A program made the position numbers and the translations under genes. Below are positions 22,906 through 35,522 of a DNA stretch of 64,000 nt, piece after piece; position 1 is the stretch's first letter; every line of letters begins with the position of its first letter. Origin of the DNA: Amyloporia xantha (taxonomy: Eukaryota > Basidiomycota > Agaricomycetes > Polyporales > Adustoporiaceae); NCBI GenBank assembly GCA_036971615.1, contig JAYKKR010000027.1:186001-250000 (forward strand), written 5' to 3'. Below the pieces are notes generated by a model. It saw nothing but the letters and a program-made list of their open reading frames with translations, searched no databases and had not been told where the DNA came from.

Positions 22906-23237
22906 TGAGATTCACAGTACAATGTGTAGGACGTTTGAGCTTAAAGTGCGGGGCGCGTGTAGCGTGTATAGCGACGACATCACGTGTCGCTCTATTAACA
23001 TACAGTATGTATGTGACATGCATCAGTCAACTGAAGCAGGATCCAGGGACCAGGACCAGTAGTTATAGCACCCTGTGCTCCAACTGCTACAGGCACTGGT
23101 CGGACGATGCGGCATAGAAATGATGGATCTGAAATGGGCGTCATTTATCCATTCATGAACAAGCAACTATCATGTACTACATGAAAGAGTATGGCAAAAG
23201 GTGTCGGAGGAACGGCAAACTACATTGCTGCACGACG
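22906..23237. other. Intergenic between RFC3/5 stop and ZW10 start
   Basis: 332 bases containing the 3' side of the RFC gene and the promoter of ZW10. No other gene seen. Confidence 0.4.
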
Positions 23238-24637
23238 TTATGTCGATTTCTTAGATAATTCCACTGCATTCTTAAAGGCTCCCAGTAGTGCTGTTAGTTG
23301 GATCTTCTCGTTCGCGCCTGCAGACAGTCGATGTCTGTTCAAGACGTGCTAATCAGCCGAACACAATCTCAACAGGATGGAGAGCTTACTCACTCTGTGG
23401 TCGCTAAGAAGTCTAGCAAGTAAATGCGCGCGTGAGACTTGAATTCAATCGTCTCGATATATTCGTAGGCTCCATTTATCAGGTCTGGCAACGCGAGACC
23501 GCGTTCTACTTTCAAAGCGGAAATCACTGGACATAGCAATAAGGCTCGATCGTCCCGGGGTAAGGGTAGAGATATCGCAACGCACTTTTGTAGGAAGTGA
23601 TGAAATCATCCGACAGCATCGAGTTAACGACGGTCTCGATATCGGATGGATGCGGGTTGCCTGTACAGTTATAGATCTCTGCTTCCCCAATAAGATCGTA
23701 TGCTGCATGGCACGCTTGCAGAACGTTCAAGGCTCTGCGCATGTCTCCCTTCGAAAGCTTCAGCAGTGCGGTTTTGCCATCCTCCGTGAGCTTGACCCTG
23801 CAGAGACAGATTAGCTGACATCCCAGCAACTATTTGGCAGAAAAACTTACCCTTCGGCCTCGATCACGCCATTCAGTCTCCTCTCTACTTCAACAATTGG
23901 TAGCGGGGAGAAACGAAAACGCGTACACCGACTCTGGATGGCCGGCACGATCTTGTTGACATAGTTACATATGATGCAAAACCTGACGTTCTTCGTGTAC
24001 TGTTCAATCACCCGGCGAAGAGCAGCCTGTGCAGCAGTGGTCATCATGTCCGCCTCGTCCAGAATGATGAGCTTGAAGCCCTTCAAGAACAATGTGCGTG
24101 TTTCCGCGAAGTTTTTGATTTGCTCTCGCACCACGTCTATACCCCGGTCGTCGGAGGCATTGAGCTGGAACATAATTGAATCCTCCATAGCGCACAGTGC
24201 CCTGAGTCAGCTCACCTCAAGTATCTGCTTGCGGTACTCCTTGCCATATATTCGACGCGCCACAGCCAGAATGGTTGACGTTTTTCCTGTACCTGGTGGT
24301 CCATAGAACAGGAGATGCGGCAGACGATTCTTCTCAATGAACTTCTCGACTGTGGCCATGATGATCAACACAGACCGGACGTGATCCAAAACGGCACTCA
24401 CTTGTGCCTGTGATATCCTTATGAGATACGACATCGTCCAGAGTAACAGGGCGGTATTTCTCTACCCTTCAGTCTTTTCGGTGAGGAGTATTATGCGAGA
24501 AACCGCGTGGCTTACCATGGTAAGTTGTCATTGTCATAACCGTCATCATGCTCGACTGCTTTCCCCTTCCCTTTGCTCCCTGACGGGATATGAATCTTCT
24601 CCACCTCCTCCATATGAACGTCCTGGTCAGAGTCCAT
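23238..24637 (-). CDS. RFC3: Replication factor C small subunit (yeast Rfc3 / human RFC5 type)
   Basis: Seven exons (24637-24516, 24466-24402, 24349-24216, 24164-23851, 23797-23586, 23526-23394, 23334-23238) give 358 residues, normal for this subunit. AAA+ motifs: RFC box WVEKYRPVTLDDVV, Walker A LLFYGPPGTGKTST, LNASDDRGIDVVREQI, Walker B ILDEADMMT, sensor-1 region IICNYVNKI and the SRC motif SRCTRFRF. The stretch IYNCTGNPHPSD points to the Rfc3/RFC5 orthologue rather than Rfc2 or Rfc4. The complex loads the PCNA sliding clamp onto primed DNA in the nucleus. The N-terminus has an acidic extension of about 40 residues before the RFC box. The start ATG lies 375 bases from that of the divergent ubiquitin-eS31 gene. 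Confidence 0.95.
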
Positions 24638-25012
24638 CCTGAGTTGCGCAAAGATATTGGTGTCAGAGATATATATGTGTCACGATTTGGCGTTCGAGTG
24701 AAGGCGATTGACGAGAAACGCGTCGGACGCGGGTCACGCGCAACGCGTCTCGCAGTCGGGTAACGCCGGCGATCGTGGCGCGGAGTATGAACCTTGTTAC
24801 CAACGTGCACGGACCATCCACAGACCGACCCGCTTACAAATCCGCACAGTATAAAAGCTCTCGGGCGTCTGCAGACTCTCTCATATCCGGTTTTCGCTTT
24901 TTGTCGACGACTCCATCGTTCAGTTCGTTGGACAGACAGGGGCGTCCGCCAAGTAAGTTATTATCCTCTTCCCGACGTTTGTCTATCATACCGACATCGC
25001 GCTCTTAGCAAA
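24638..25012. promoter_or_regulatory. Divergent promoter region between RFC3/5 and ubiquitin-eS31
   Basis: 375 bases between two divergent start codons. A TATAAAA at 24850-24856 serves the ribosomal-protein side, 157 bases before its ATG; a TC-rich tract follows it. No TATA box was seen for the RFC side. Confidence 0.55.
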
Positions 25013-25717
<705 letters not shown>

Positions 25718-26147
25718 ATCGCATGACGCATGTTATGGTCGGGGTCGTTATGTTGCACTTGATGTACTATGTCTCTACGGTCGATTATAAGCAATGCACA
25801 TATGCCGTTGTACTGAATTTTGCTGCCCGTTGTAAACTTGAAGGGCTCTCACCGCTCAGCCTGTGAATTGTGCATATAAGTATACTCAGTTTTGGACGCG
25901 AAGTGGAAGTTTTGGTGGAATCTTCCGATCAAGGCAGGATCAATCTTGTATCTGGATGCCGAGCGAGCCAATCAGCGCTCCCAAATCTTCGCTGTCCATG
26001 TCTCGATCGTCCCAATAAGTACGAACCATGAGCGCCCCATAGACAACAGCTCTTGCTTGCATACCTTCCCCTTCTCATAGACATCTCTAGAAGTGCTCCG
26101 GCACGTCTCACTCGTTTCCTATAGATAACCTGATACTCGGGCTCGCA
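25718..26147. other. Intergenic after ubiquitin-eS31
   Basis: 430 bases holding the 3' end of the ribosomal-protein gene and the promoter of the first F-box gene. No additional gene seen. Confidence 0.4.
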
Positions 26148-27671
26148 ATGCATCCGGTCCTCCTCATCGACGAAGTCTTGGAACACATTCTCGAGCAATG
26201 TTCAGACTGGTCCGAGAAGGACTACCGCCGGACGCTCTCACAGGTCGCCCGTTGTTGTAGGGCTTGGCAGGATCCGGCACTAGATAGATTATGGAGCCGT
26301 CTCGACGGCATCATGCCCCTTGTGCGACTGCTCCCCGGGTGTGTCGTGCGAGATAGTGACGCGGTGCGCCGCTAATCGGTCTCCGGGTCAGGTGGCTGGA
26401 CTGACACGCATCATCCGCAGGTGTTCGAGGAGGTGGCGGGGCTCGATCAGGTCGCATTTTTGCGGTTCGGGTGGTATGCTTCTCGGGTGAAGAACATCAA
26501 GCAGACCACCGAGTCCACCTGCATACCGGCCTCTCTGTACCCATTCATCGCACTGCCGAACCTTGCTAAGGTCCACTTCGCATATGCAGGGTGTGCGACG
26601 GCCACCTGCTGGGGCGTCTCCAAAGCGATGCGCGACGTTAATATCAACGTGGGCTATGCCGAAGATCCGGACTTCTTCATTGACAAGAAGCCCGCACCAT
26701 CGATTCAGAGCAGGCGTATAGCCATGGCCGCGCTGCTGGAGGAGCTCTCCGCTAACGATGCACCGTTGCAGAGGTTGCGCATCCGAGGCAGCATCGACGA
26801 GAGCATAACGCATAGGATGCTCTCGTTCACGACGCTCAGCGTTCTCGAAATCCACGTCGGAAGATGGCTTTCCGTCGACCAATTCGCTGCCATCGCAACA
26901 ACGTTCCCGTCCCTCCGCCAACTCGACATTGACGCCCAGCACATTAACGCTGATGCCTTCGCCAGAGAGCTCGCCCCTGCCGTGAATCAGATCTTCCCGT
27001 CCTTGAAAATTCTCAGGATCACGGCGCAGGCAGCCCTCATGCTGACCCTCGTTGCGCTCCTTCCGGCCGACATGCTGCAATCGTTGCATCTTGACCCCGA
27101 CTGTCCCGGGGGCCCGTCATCGCTGATACCCGTTTTCGACTGCCTGGCAACTAAGGTCCCCGGCAGCCTTCGAGAGCTCACCATAGAATACTACCCCGAC
27201 TACGACGATTGGGATGACATCATCGCCTACCCAAGCTGGTTCTCAATAGACGTGCTCCGGCCGCTCGCTCGCCTGACGAATATGCATCGTTTCAGGGTGA
27301 CGGCGACCAAGCTCCCCCAATTAGACGACGAGGACATGGAGGAGATCAGCACATGGTGGCGTCATCTCGAGGATCTCGACCTCGGAACGCTGGACGACCC
27401 CAATGATAAGGGTCGCGGGATGACGCCTGCCGCCTACGTTTCGCTCGCGATGGGGTGCCCCGTGCTCAAATATCTGAAAATACCGGTGAATATACCCGAT
27501 CTGGCTGAAACTGCCAATACCCCTGTCGCCCCTGTGCCCGATGCTAACGCGCGTCAATCGACCTCGCACATTGGGCATGGCCTGCAGAGCCTGCGCGTCG
27601 GTGCGCTGCCGGGTGCACCAGAGGCGGTCTCGGCCTTCTTCTTTTTCATCGCGATGCTCTTTCCGCGTTGA
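26148..27671 (+). CDS. F-box / leucine-rich-repeat protein 1
   Basis: Two exons (26148-26345, 26421-27671), 482 residues as read. The N-terminal F-box-like motif (VLLIDEVLEHILEQCSDW, then ARCCRAWQDPALDRLW, ending VRLLPGC) is of the type abundant in Agaricomycetes; the remainder shows irregular leucine-rich repeats (FPSLRQLDI, FPSLKILRI, RHLEDLDLG, CPVLKYLKI). Such proteins are presumed substrate adaptors of SCF ubiquitin ligases; the target is unknown. The frame closes at AMLFPR, but shifting by one base at about 27668 would continue LTKIELPPGSGP and run 43 codons further, as paralogues of this type usually do, so the annotated end may be caused by a one-base deletion. It lies head-to-tail with a second, different F-box gene. 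Confidence 0.8.
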
Positions 27672-28268
27672 CGAAAATAGAACTCCCACCGGGCTCTGGG
27701 CCGTTGCACTCGAGACAAAGACCACGGCCTGCTGTCCTGATGCACTACATCAATATCATCCTGGCGTGTCGTTAGCGGGCTCGATATGTACCTACAGCGT
27801 CTAGAGTATTCAGTGTACTACCTAATGGGGCTGCTTTGAAGAGTCTGGTAGAGCTTGCGCTGGTATTTATAGACTGTCACTGGAACATGTACATATATTC
27901 TAATCCAAGTCAGTTTCTGACCGCCGGGTGAACTGATCGCACGAATCTGTGATCAGTTTGGAAACTTTCGCTGGATTTGTCCCAAGCTTAGTGCGGGTGG
28001 TTTGATACGGAGCGCCTGCGCTACACCTAATTGGACGAATTGTGTGCACTAGCACTGCTCATGTGTGCATTTGCGAGAATAAAGCGATGTGAAGACATGA
28101 TCTCCATTTCCCGTTCAGCGCCAGGACGGTTCGAGATATGATTCCATCAGGCGTGTGCGGGAGAGCGTAGCGCTGGTGTACACGGGTGGGGCGTGACCCT
28201 GGCACCGACGCGTCTGTCTGGCGCCTGTAAATGAGGCGCGTCGGTGGCCAAGTCTTGGCGCCTTTTCC
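27672..28268. other. Intergenic between the two F-box genes
   Basis: About 600 bases with no family-like coding sequence, apart from the possible 43-codon continuation of the first F-box gene up to about 27776. Confidence 0.4.
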
Positions 28269-30254
28269 ATGTTGGCGCCAAAGTGTGCATTCACCCGGAA
28301 CGCTATGCGATTGATCTCTGTGACGCTCTGCCTTCCGCACGCGGCTACGGCTCTCTGCCCTCTTCGCGTTCCGTGCGCACAGCTGACAACGCGAACGGCA
28401 TCTCCCCAGGCGCTCATAACTCACACATTCCCAACGCTCGGTCCTCGATACGCGCCCGTGCCAGCCCTCAAAAAGCCTCGCCCTCCGCGAAATCGATCCT
28501 GAAGAAGCGCCATCTTCCTTGGAGACCATTCCCCTCCCTGCACGCCCACCCCCCAACCATGGCCGTCAGGTATTCGTACAGTCAGTCGTCCCGGTCCCTC
28601 TGCTCTGCCAGTCCACTGATGACGCCACTGGCTTCGCAGGTCCCGCCCGGAAAGACGGACAGAGGAGGCTCACAGCAATCCCCGTCGATATCTACATGCT
28701 GATAATGGACCAGCTGCTCCAGGACGACGACATGGCCTCCGTCGAGCGCAAGTCCATCCTCTCAAACATGAACCTCGTCTGCCGCCTCTTCTCCGCGCTG
28801 GCCGCCCCGAAGCTCTTCGCCCTCGTGGCATTCAAAGGGACGCAGGAGGGCGGGTCCGAGAGCAGGCGGCGCAGGCGTGATTCATGGCTCAAGCAGCTTC
28901 TCCAGGGCGAGGAAACCGCCTGCCTGCTGGGGACGTTCGTGCGGAAACTCGAATACTTCGACTGGATGCCGCCCGAATCGGAGCACGAGCACGAGCCCGT
29001 GTTGATACGCCCCGATCTGCCGCGACACATCCAAGTCATACCGCGCTTCCCCAACCTCAAGACGCTCCGACCTCACCCGCACACCGATATCACGCGACTT
29101 CTTCGAGGCGGTGTTGGCCTTGGACAAGCTGGAAACGCTGTGCATCAGCCACTGCTCCTTCCGCGCACCGAACGTTCCCGTGGTGGCGGCGTCGAGCGCC
29201 AGTCTCCCGCGGCTCACCAAACTTGATGTGACCTCGGTGGATGAGATCGCGCCCTATGTGTCGGCGCTCGCATCCCTCGCTGCGACGCCGTCACTCCGGT
29301 CGCTAAGGACGACGGAACGGGGAATCGCTCGAGGGTTCATGGTGAAGGCCGGAGACATTCCTCTCGAGCGGCTGGAGGTGCCCTTTGTCCCACAAGACGT
29401 CGCTATCCTGTCTGCCTTCCTCGACCGAACACCAGCGCTTTCGGAGCTGTCGGTCGTGGGCCCGATTGACTCCATCACCAGCGATGATGTGCAGATGGCC
29501 CGTCCTGCCTTGGCACTGCGCGACACGGCGTTGCCGAGTTTGCAATTTCTGCGCTGTCCACTGTATCTCCTCGGGTCCGTACTGAAGAACCCATCGATCT
29601 CGCGACTGAGCCTGGTGGATCCTTGCGATTGGTTGGTTCCTGGCGTGCATGTCAACGAGCGACAATTGTTGCCTCTGAAACAATGTCCTCTGCGGGAATT
29701 GGAGATTCCGGCGTGGTTCCTGTCTAGTGTCCCGGTGGAAGCATACGCGCCCAAGCTGGTCAAGCTCGCTATATGCTATCCCATCGATGCATTCAGCATG
29801 CCTCTGGAATGGGTGAGTGAAATCTGATGTCCATGACGTCCCTCCATCGATTGAACGGATATTTCTGACGGCGCGCCAGATCGTCACAGAGCTCTGCACG
29901 CGCCGCCACAAGCTCTCGCTGCAGACTCTGGAGCTGCATTTCTTCGACACCCTGTGGAAGCTCGATCTGCGCCTGCAGCATCAGATGGTCGCCCAGCACC
30001 TCTCACGCGCGTTTCCCACTGTGAGACGCTTCGCGTTAATCGAGTGCGTCCACTGGGAGCGGGTGGCAGACAGCTCGGAATGGACGCCGGTCATCCACGA
30101 GCGCGAATCTGTCAAGGCGCTGCTGCAGTTAGAACAAGAAGCTCTCTGGCAGGTGATTAGAGTGGCAGATTTCGGTGGGGCGCTCGCGGCGCTTTTCGTG
30201 AAGGGTGAGATGACGGCTGCTATTGCCAAAAGGCTGTCACAAGGGAGCCGCTGA
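28269..30254 (+). CDS. F-box / leucine-rich-repeat protein 2 (frame interrupted)
   Basis: F-box-like motif RRLTAIPVDIYMLIMDQLL followed by NLVCRLFSALAAPKLFALV, then leucine-rich stretches (FPNLKTLR, LDKLETLCIS, LPSLQFLRCP, CPLRELEIP) and a C-terminal RAFPTVRRFALIECVHW segment. Exon borders seen: a likely intron 28580-28625, and a certain one 29813-29879; stop at 30252-30254. The N-terminus is uncertain: the frame of the F-box is open upstream to about 28420 without an ATG, and a different frame from ATG 28269 may supply the start. At about 29071 one extra C shifts the frame; without it the reading LKTLRLTRTPISRDFFEAV is continuous. The gene may be sound with a base-call error, or a young pseudogene. 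Confidence 0.7.
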
Positions 30255-30807
30255 GGGGGGCCGCGTTCAAGCCGTGTCTGCGTATTTCGTTCCTGGCGCT
30301 AACACCTCCCAATGGACTCTTGTCTCGGTAACGTTTCAGGACTACGTTTGACCTCTGTCACCCGGATAATTTCGCCTTCCATGACTCTACTGGGCGTCCT
30401 ACATACTTTATTTACGCACGGACATGACCCGATGTGGACATGACCCACGCTGCAGTTGTGTTTCCCGATTTCATCGTGCATACGGTTCGCATGTCAGCTT
30501 TGTACTTGTAGTCATTTCTCAGTGTAGCTATCCCAGTGCCATAATAGATGCCGCATTCTCATGGCCTTCTTGCGTGGTTGGATGATTGAGTTGCCCAACG
30601 TGCAGATCTGACCTCAGGCTAACGTTGCTAGCCCGAGATCTCTGCGTCTGAGCACACGCTTGCGCCACTCCCAGGTGGTGCACGTGATCGCGCGCCCGTT
30701 CTCCCAATTGGGACACTTGCACCGTTACTACCGCCCAAGCAACGACTGCGACGACCTTTACACCGACGAGCAGCAAGCGCGCCCTCGCCACACCAGCCGT
30801 CCTCTAG
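30255..30807. other. Intergenic after F-box gene 2
   Basis: About 550 bases; no gene recognised. The last 150 bases before the next ATG are CG-rich and should hold its promoter and leader. Confidence 0.4.
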
Positions 30808-32163
30808 ATGCCTCCCGCTCTCAGCAACGACGACGGTTACACGACGACGACGTCTCGATTTCTCGCGCCCAGCTCGACGTCCTCACCGCGGAGATCCCCG
30901 TCAAGACAAAGTCTGAGCATCAACGCGCGACGCTCTACAGCATCTCTTCGCGGCTCGAGCCTCGCACAGGCCTTGGACGATGATACGGCGAGCGGGCGAC
31001 ATTCGTTAGCCCATGAGCTGGCTGTGGCCCTGATGCCGGAGCCCAGTGCGGGCTCGAAGCTCCTGGCGGAGGAGTTCGGCATCGAGTACGACGAGGGCGC
31101 AGAGGGCATAGATGAGAGTCCGGAGACGGAGGACGGGATAGACTCTACGGCCCCGTCACTGGCGAGCGAGCTCGATCCTGATCCCGACACAACGACAGAG
31201 CACGACTCTCCCGTCTTTGACGAACATGCGCCGCTGGACGTCGACCCTGTGTTCGGAAGCCCGGTGTCGTCGCCGAAACTACGAAAGCAGCCCGAGCAAG
31301 ACCCCATGACGATGCTCGCGGAGGACTTGGAATACACGGAGAAGTTCCTGTCGCAGCTGCGCCGACTCGATACCGACCACGGCTCATCCGCCGCGCAGCC
31401 GACGCTGGAGAAGCTCGCGTCAGACGTGATTCGGCGCATTGACGACTCTGCGCGAGATCGAGAGGGCCAGGTGCGAGAGCTGCTTGGGTATGAGCGCGAG
31501 TTCAGGAAGATTGCCGGGGAGTTGGGCGGGACCGAAGCGCTCGGGCAGCTGGATGAGCTGGAGAACATGATAGACGAGCCGCAACAAGAGACGGAGCCCG
31601 AGCGCGATCTTGGTTCGCTGCAGGAAGAGTCGTTATCCGGCTCGACGCTAGCGAACGACTGGGAGGTCGATACCGATCGAGAACGGCTTGGTGAAGACGA
31701 CGATGAATATGACTCTGCCTACTCCCCGACGCTTGTGAAATCCACATTCCCCGTACCTCCTCCGTTGACGGGTCCTCCCACCCCGACCAACACGATTCAC
31801 CAGCTAACCTATCTACGCACATTCACGTCATCCGCGGTGTCGTCACTTGCGGTCATATCGGAGCACACACAAGTCAATGCGGCGGCCACCACGGAGGCAG
31901 GCCGTAAAATTCGTGCATTGAAGAACAAACTCGGAGGGTGGCGGACGGAGTGGGATAGCGCAGAACGCAGTCGAGTGAAGATCGAGCGATGGGAGGCGGG
32001 CTTGGAATTGGATGGCGCGAGCTCGCCTTCAGCGACGCCACGATCACATAGTATACGGAGGGTGGACGGCAGGAAGCTGGTACAGGAACATCTACAAGCC
32101 TTCGAAAAATCCCTCAACGAAGCAAATGTTAAGACACAGGCGATCATGGCAGGTGCCTCATAG
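30808..32163 (+). CDS. Acidic coiled-coil protein of unknown function (intronless)
   Basis: A single exon of 451 codons, unusual in a window where most genes have several introns. I do not recognise the family. Visible: a Ser/Thr/Arg-rich N-terminus (1-60), a long acidic stretch (about 85-150), a helical segment likely to form a coiled coil (LAEDLEYTEKFLSQLRRLD at about 168, continuing to about 255), a second acidic linker, a proline patch with PVPPPLTGPPTP near 313, and a charged helical C-terminal half with GRKIRALKNKLGGWRTEW. No membrane segment or signal peptide. Codon use is GC-rich and like that of the flanking genes, and the length and regular helix content argue for a real gene. A cytosolic scaffold or adaptor is the most that can be inferred. 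Confidence 0.75.
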   Translation: MPPALSNDDGYTTTTSRFLAPSSTSSPRRSPSRQSLSINARRSTASLRGSSLAQALDDDTASGRHSLAHELAVALMPEPSAGSKLLAEEFGIEYDEGAEGIDESPETEDGIDSTAPSLASELDPDPDTTTEHDSPVFDEHAPLDVDPVFGSPVSSPKLRKQPEQDPMTMLAEDLEYTEKFLSQLRRLDTDHGSSAAQPTLEKLASDVIRRIDDSARDREGQVRELLGYEREFRKIAGELGGTEALGQLDELENMIDEPQQETEPERDLGSLQEESLSGSTLANDWEVDTDRERLGEDDDEYDSAYSPTLVKSTFPVPPPLTGPPTPTNTIHQLTYLRTFTSSAVSSLAVISEHTQVNAAATTEAGRKIRALKNKLGGWRTEWDSAERSRVKIERWEAGLELDGASSPSATPRSHSIRRVDGRKLVQEHLQAFEKSLNEANVKTQAIMAGAS

Positions 32164-32649
32164 ACGTGTCGGCTAGTGGTATGGCTTATTCTGCTTCGTT
32201 GTGGGTCATACTTGGATATGTCTCGCCTTGAGAGCGACGGGGAGATTTTGTTGCCCATGCATTCTAGGATGATCTAATACATCTGATTCATTTTGACGAC
32301 GTAACGTTATTGCGACGATTTTGGCCCTCCTTCAGTCTGTGCCTGGTGTGTAGAAGTGTTGTAACCAATTAATAATGTTCCATGGCATCACATGTGGCTT
32401 GCGAAATGTACCGGAACCCGACTACTGGAAAAACTTGCTTATCTCAGGATTTCTCAGTAGAAGACCATATAGAACGGGCGTTGAGCGAAGTGTCACTGCG
32501 GCAGCCAAGATACATTTAACGCTACAGGCGTTCGAGCTGATTTAAAATACACAGCCGCGCATGGCAATGGGTACAACGTTAAGAGACTCATCAACAGGAT
32601 TCAAGTATCGTCTTCGAGGCATTTCTCCGTCATCGTGAAGCCTTCGTGA
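32164..32649. other. Convergent intergenic region
   Basis: 486 bases between two convergent stop codons, A+T-richer than the flanking exons; holds both 3' untranslated regions. No gene seen. Confidence 0.45.
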
Positions 32650-34890
32650 TTACTTCTTCAAAAACTTGCGGCTGCACTGTTTCTTGTGAATCGTCTTCCA
32701 ATGAGCCTAGAGAGCCAGGAACTCGATTAGTGACGGCCCTTGATAGCAGTTCCGTGCGAAATCCCTACCTTCTGGTGCTCTGGCGAGCAATACCTGTACA
32801 AGTAATATCGAATCAGCAAGCATGCACGCCAAACAAGCCGCCAAAGAAACGCCATACATAATCTGTCGACACCCGCTGCACACCTTCAACGCCGTCGAAT
32901 CCGGGCTTCCACACTCCGCACACACGGTCTCGTCCTTCTTGTCCTTCCTCTCCGTCATCGTCTCCTCCCAGAACCCGCCTTCCTCGTCGTGCTCGTGCAT
33001 GTAGTGCTGTCCCTTCTTCAGATCCCGCGCCTTGAAGTCGGCAGCCATGGGATTCTCGAACAGGTTGTACTTCTTCGCGCCCCAGCGCACGGAGTTGGTG
33101 CTGCCGAGCGCGGCGGTGAGCCGTCCGGAGGCTGCGGCGAGATCAAATGCGTCTGGGTCGAAGAGCGAGGGTGGCTTCCCGAAGGCGTTGTAGTTGGGGG
33201 AGGAGAGAATCTCCCGCTTCCGTTCGACTCTGTTTCAAGAGAGAGGAAGGTTATAGCTCTGCAGGAGGATACAAATTGAGACATACTTTTCCTTTTGCGA
33301 CATCGCATCGTATTCCTGGAGGTATTCATTGTACCGGAACGAGCCATTCAAGTTCTCTGCGATAACGGACCACAGGTTTGTGGTAACTACTTCCGCGGGA
33401 TATTACGTGGCTACGCACCTCCGGGACACATCCCTTTGCCATCCAGAATCTCCACGCGCCCATATGACTCTTCTGGAGGGAGTATTTTCTCTACCTTATC
33501 ATGTTATGAGCACGCCGATAACAAGTGCGCAAGAAAAGCCACATGAAGGGAGCACGTACGACGATCTCGTGGTTCCACTTGTCGCCGAAGTCATACAGGT
33601 AACCAAACGTATCACCCTCCTTCTCGAATATGTGCGCGAGAGAGTACCTGTGGAGCGTATCAGCATAAATTGCTTGTCCTCTCTTACCCTGCTGAGTACA
33701 AGGGGGTAATGAAAGCGCACGTACTTGTCATCCGGGAGATAATCATAACCGACCTGTGAATTTCACTGACGTCATGCTGAGTACAGTACACCAGACTGAG
33801 AAGGCTGACCTGAGCGATGTGAACGCGGTCAATAGAGCCGGAGCTCTGTTCTCCGCCAAATTGATAAGCGCACCCGTCTTCGGAAGAATGGACAACGAGA
33901 CTATCTTACCTGCGGACCGAACAAGGCCCCATCACGATGATCCGTGAACGTATAGCAATGGAAGTTGCGAACCCTGCGAAGCACCCCGGTCGCGCCACTT
34001 AGAATGACTCTGAAAACGTCCGAGGTGACTTGCATACCAGCCCATGATAGGGGACAGGACCTTGTCCTGGAAGACGCTGAGCTTCATCCCCGCAGACACG
34101 CGGAACCTGCGCCAGATGCGGTGCTCTCCGTTCTTGTCCACGACCAGGCTGTGTGGCCAGGTTATGTAGTGAGTGGCATGTGGGAATGCAGATAAAGGCG
34201 ACTCACAGCACTTTGACATTGAGGATTACGTCTTGCTTGTCTCTACCGCCCAAGTCCATCGCAGCGAGTTGCTTGCGCTTTAGACAGGTGTAGTTTGAGC
34301 GTGTCCTTCGGGACTTCATAGGATGTGCATACCTTACGATCCATGAGTACCTCGACAAACTGGTCTTCAGGACTAGCCCTGGACCTCATATACGTCATAT
34401 GGAAATTCATCTTTTTGTCAAGGCTGTCAATGACCAAAATGAAACTCTATAACGATAGTAGGTACACACCTGCCGGAACATGCCCGCGATTCCGTCATCT
34501 ATATACGTATCAGAGGCTGTTGCAAGGGCTACAAGAGGAACGTACATTCAGGAAGATTAAACTCATCATCATACTGTTTATTTGATGCGTAAGACATAAA
34601 ATGAGAAATGATGTTGATAACGGACGCACAGGGTAGATACCCCACGCGTGAATCTGCCCCTTAACGCCTGGCTTCGGCTTGAATGTCCTCGGATCTGAAG
34701 CACATTTCATAAGTTCAGAGAAGTATTCTCCAGGAACGAGATCAAGAACACCTTCGAAAAACGCAGGCGGCAATCCGACGCCTCTATCGCCCGGGGCGAA
34801 TTTGACATACTTGGGTATGCCACCGTTGGGCGACTGAGGCGGCTGTTCTTCCTCGCCGAAAGACTTGTAGAATTCCCGCAGAGACTGCAT
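32650..34890 (-). CDS. pRiA4b ORF-3-like domain protein with C-terminal MYND zinc finger
   Basis: About a dozen short exons from ATG 34890 to stop 32650. The middle (about 34220-33440) is a plasmid pRiA4b ORF-3-like domain: RIWRRFRVSAGMKLSVFQDK, then SPIMGW, VGYDYLPDDKY, LYDFGDKWNHEI and LDGKGMCPGG. The C-terminus is an MYND finger assembled across three exons: CAECG, CSGCRQIMYC, HQK and HWKTIHKKQC. The pRiA4b fold was named from a bacterial plasmid and transposon passenger protein; in fungi its role is unknown. MYND fingers bind proline-rich peptides. Both domains complete, so probably functional. One exon border near 34500-34430 is unclear: the simplest reading gives an implausibly short intron, an alternative gives 35 nt. 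Confidence 0.82.
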
Positions 34891-35176
34891 TTTAGTGAAG
34901 TTGCGTTTGGATGCTGAGCACGGATAGACGGGTTTTACGAGACAAAGTACAGCTTTGGCGGAAGCCTCAAAGCGACCGACGGAAGGGCGATATTAGGCAG
35001 GACCTGCCCGGATCAGGTGGCAGATCTTGCTTTCCCGGGGTCCTCCTCGGTGTGACGGCGGACTTCGGGACTACAAAGGGTCCAGCACCGCGGGGTTCGT
35101 TCTTTGTTCTGAACCACAACCTCGTCGACCTCTAGGCTCTAGCGCATCTCATTTCTCGACTTTCTTGAATAGCAAA
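34891..35176. promoter_or_regulatory. Divergent promoter between MYND gene and small-protein gene A1
   Basis: 286 bases separate two divergent start codons. A stretch with a run of purines and a CCCGGG site is present but no clear TATA box. Confidence 0.4.
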
Positions 35177-35522
35177 ATGTCTGGAAAGGGTTACACCGTT
35201 ACCAACAGCGGCACTAACAGCCAGGTGCGTTCACCGTTGACATGTCATTCGTGTACCCTGCCCAGCGCTCATGATGCAAACAGGGCAACCATTACTGCAC
35301 TCGTGATTACGGTAATGGGTCCAACTCCTTCCATTATTCGAACCAGTAAGCGTGTTGCTGTAGGTGCTGTACTGTCTCTGATCTAGTGGCATTTCAATCA
35401 GGGACGGAGGGTACTATTACCAGAATCCCAATGGGTCTACCTACTACAACAGTGGCTCCGGGTACTCTCAGTACACTTCTCCGAGCGGAGAGACGTACAA
35501 GTCCTATTCGAGCTCCAAGTAG
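35177..35522 (+). CDS. Small Ser/Gly/Asn/Tyr-rich protein, family A, copy 1
   Basis: Three exons (35177-35224, 35284-35345, 35402-35522) encode 76 residues. The protein begins MSGKGYTVTNSGTNSQ, continues GNHYCTRDYGNG and ends in a Tyr/Ser/Gly/Asn-rich repeat with YYYQNPNGSTYYNSGSG. Exon lengths 48, 62 and 121 nt are identical to those of copies 2 and 3, with introns in phase 0 after NSQ and phase 2 before the DGG/DGS-YYY motif. Members are common as small uncharacterised proteins in Agaricomycetes. No signal peptide or membrane segment is visible, only one cysteine; low-complexity aromatic/polar composition suggests a disordered or self-associating protein (inference). It is the first unit of the tandem array; no B gene follows it. 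Confidence 0.87.

Noticed and set aside
26388..27089. Minus-strand open frame of 233 codons
   Set aside because: Antisense to F-box gene 1, no family-like content.
30837..31568. Minus-strand open frame of 243 codons, Ser-rich
   Set aside because: Antisense to the acidic coiled-coil gene; Ser runs are the mirror of Asp/Glu-rich codons.
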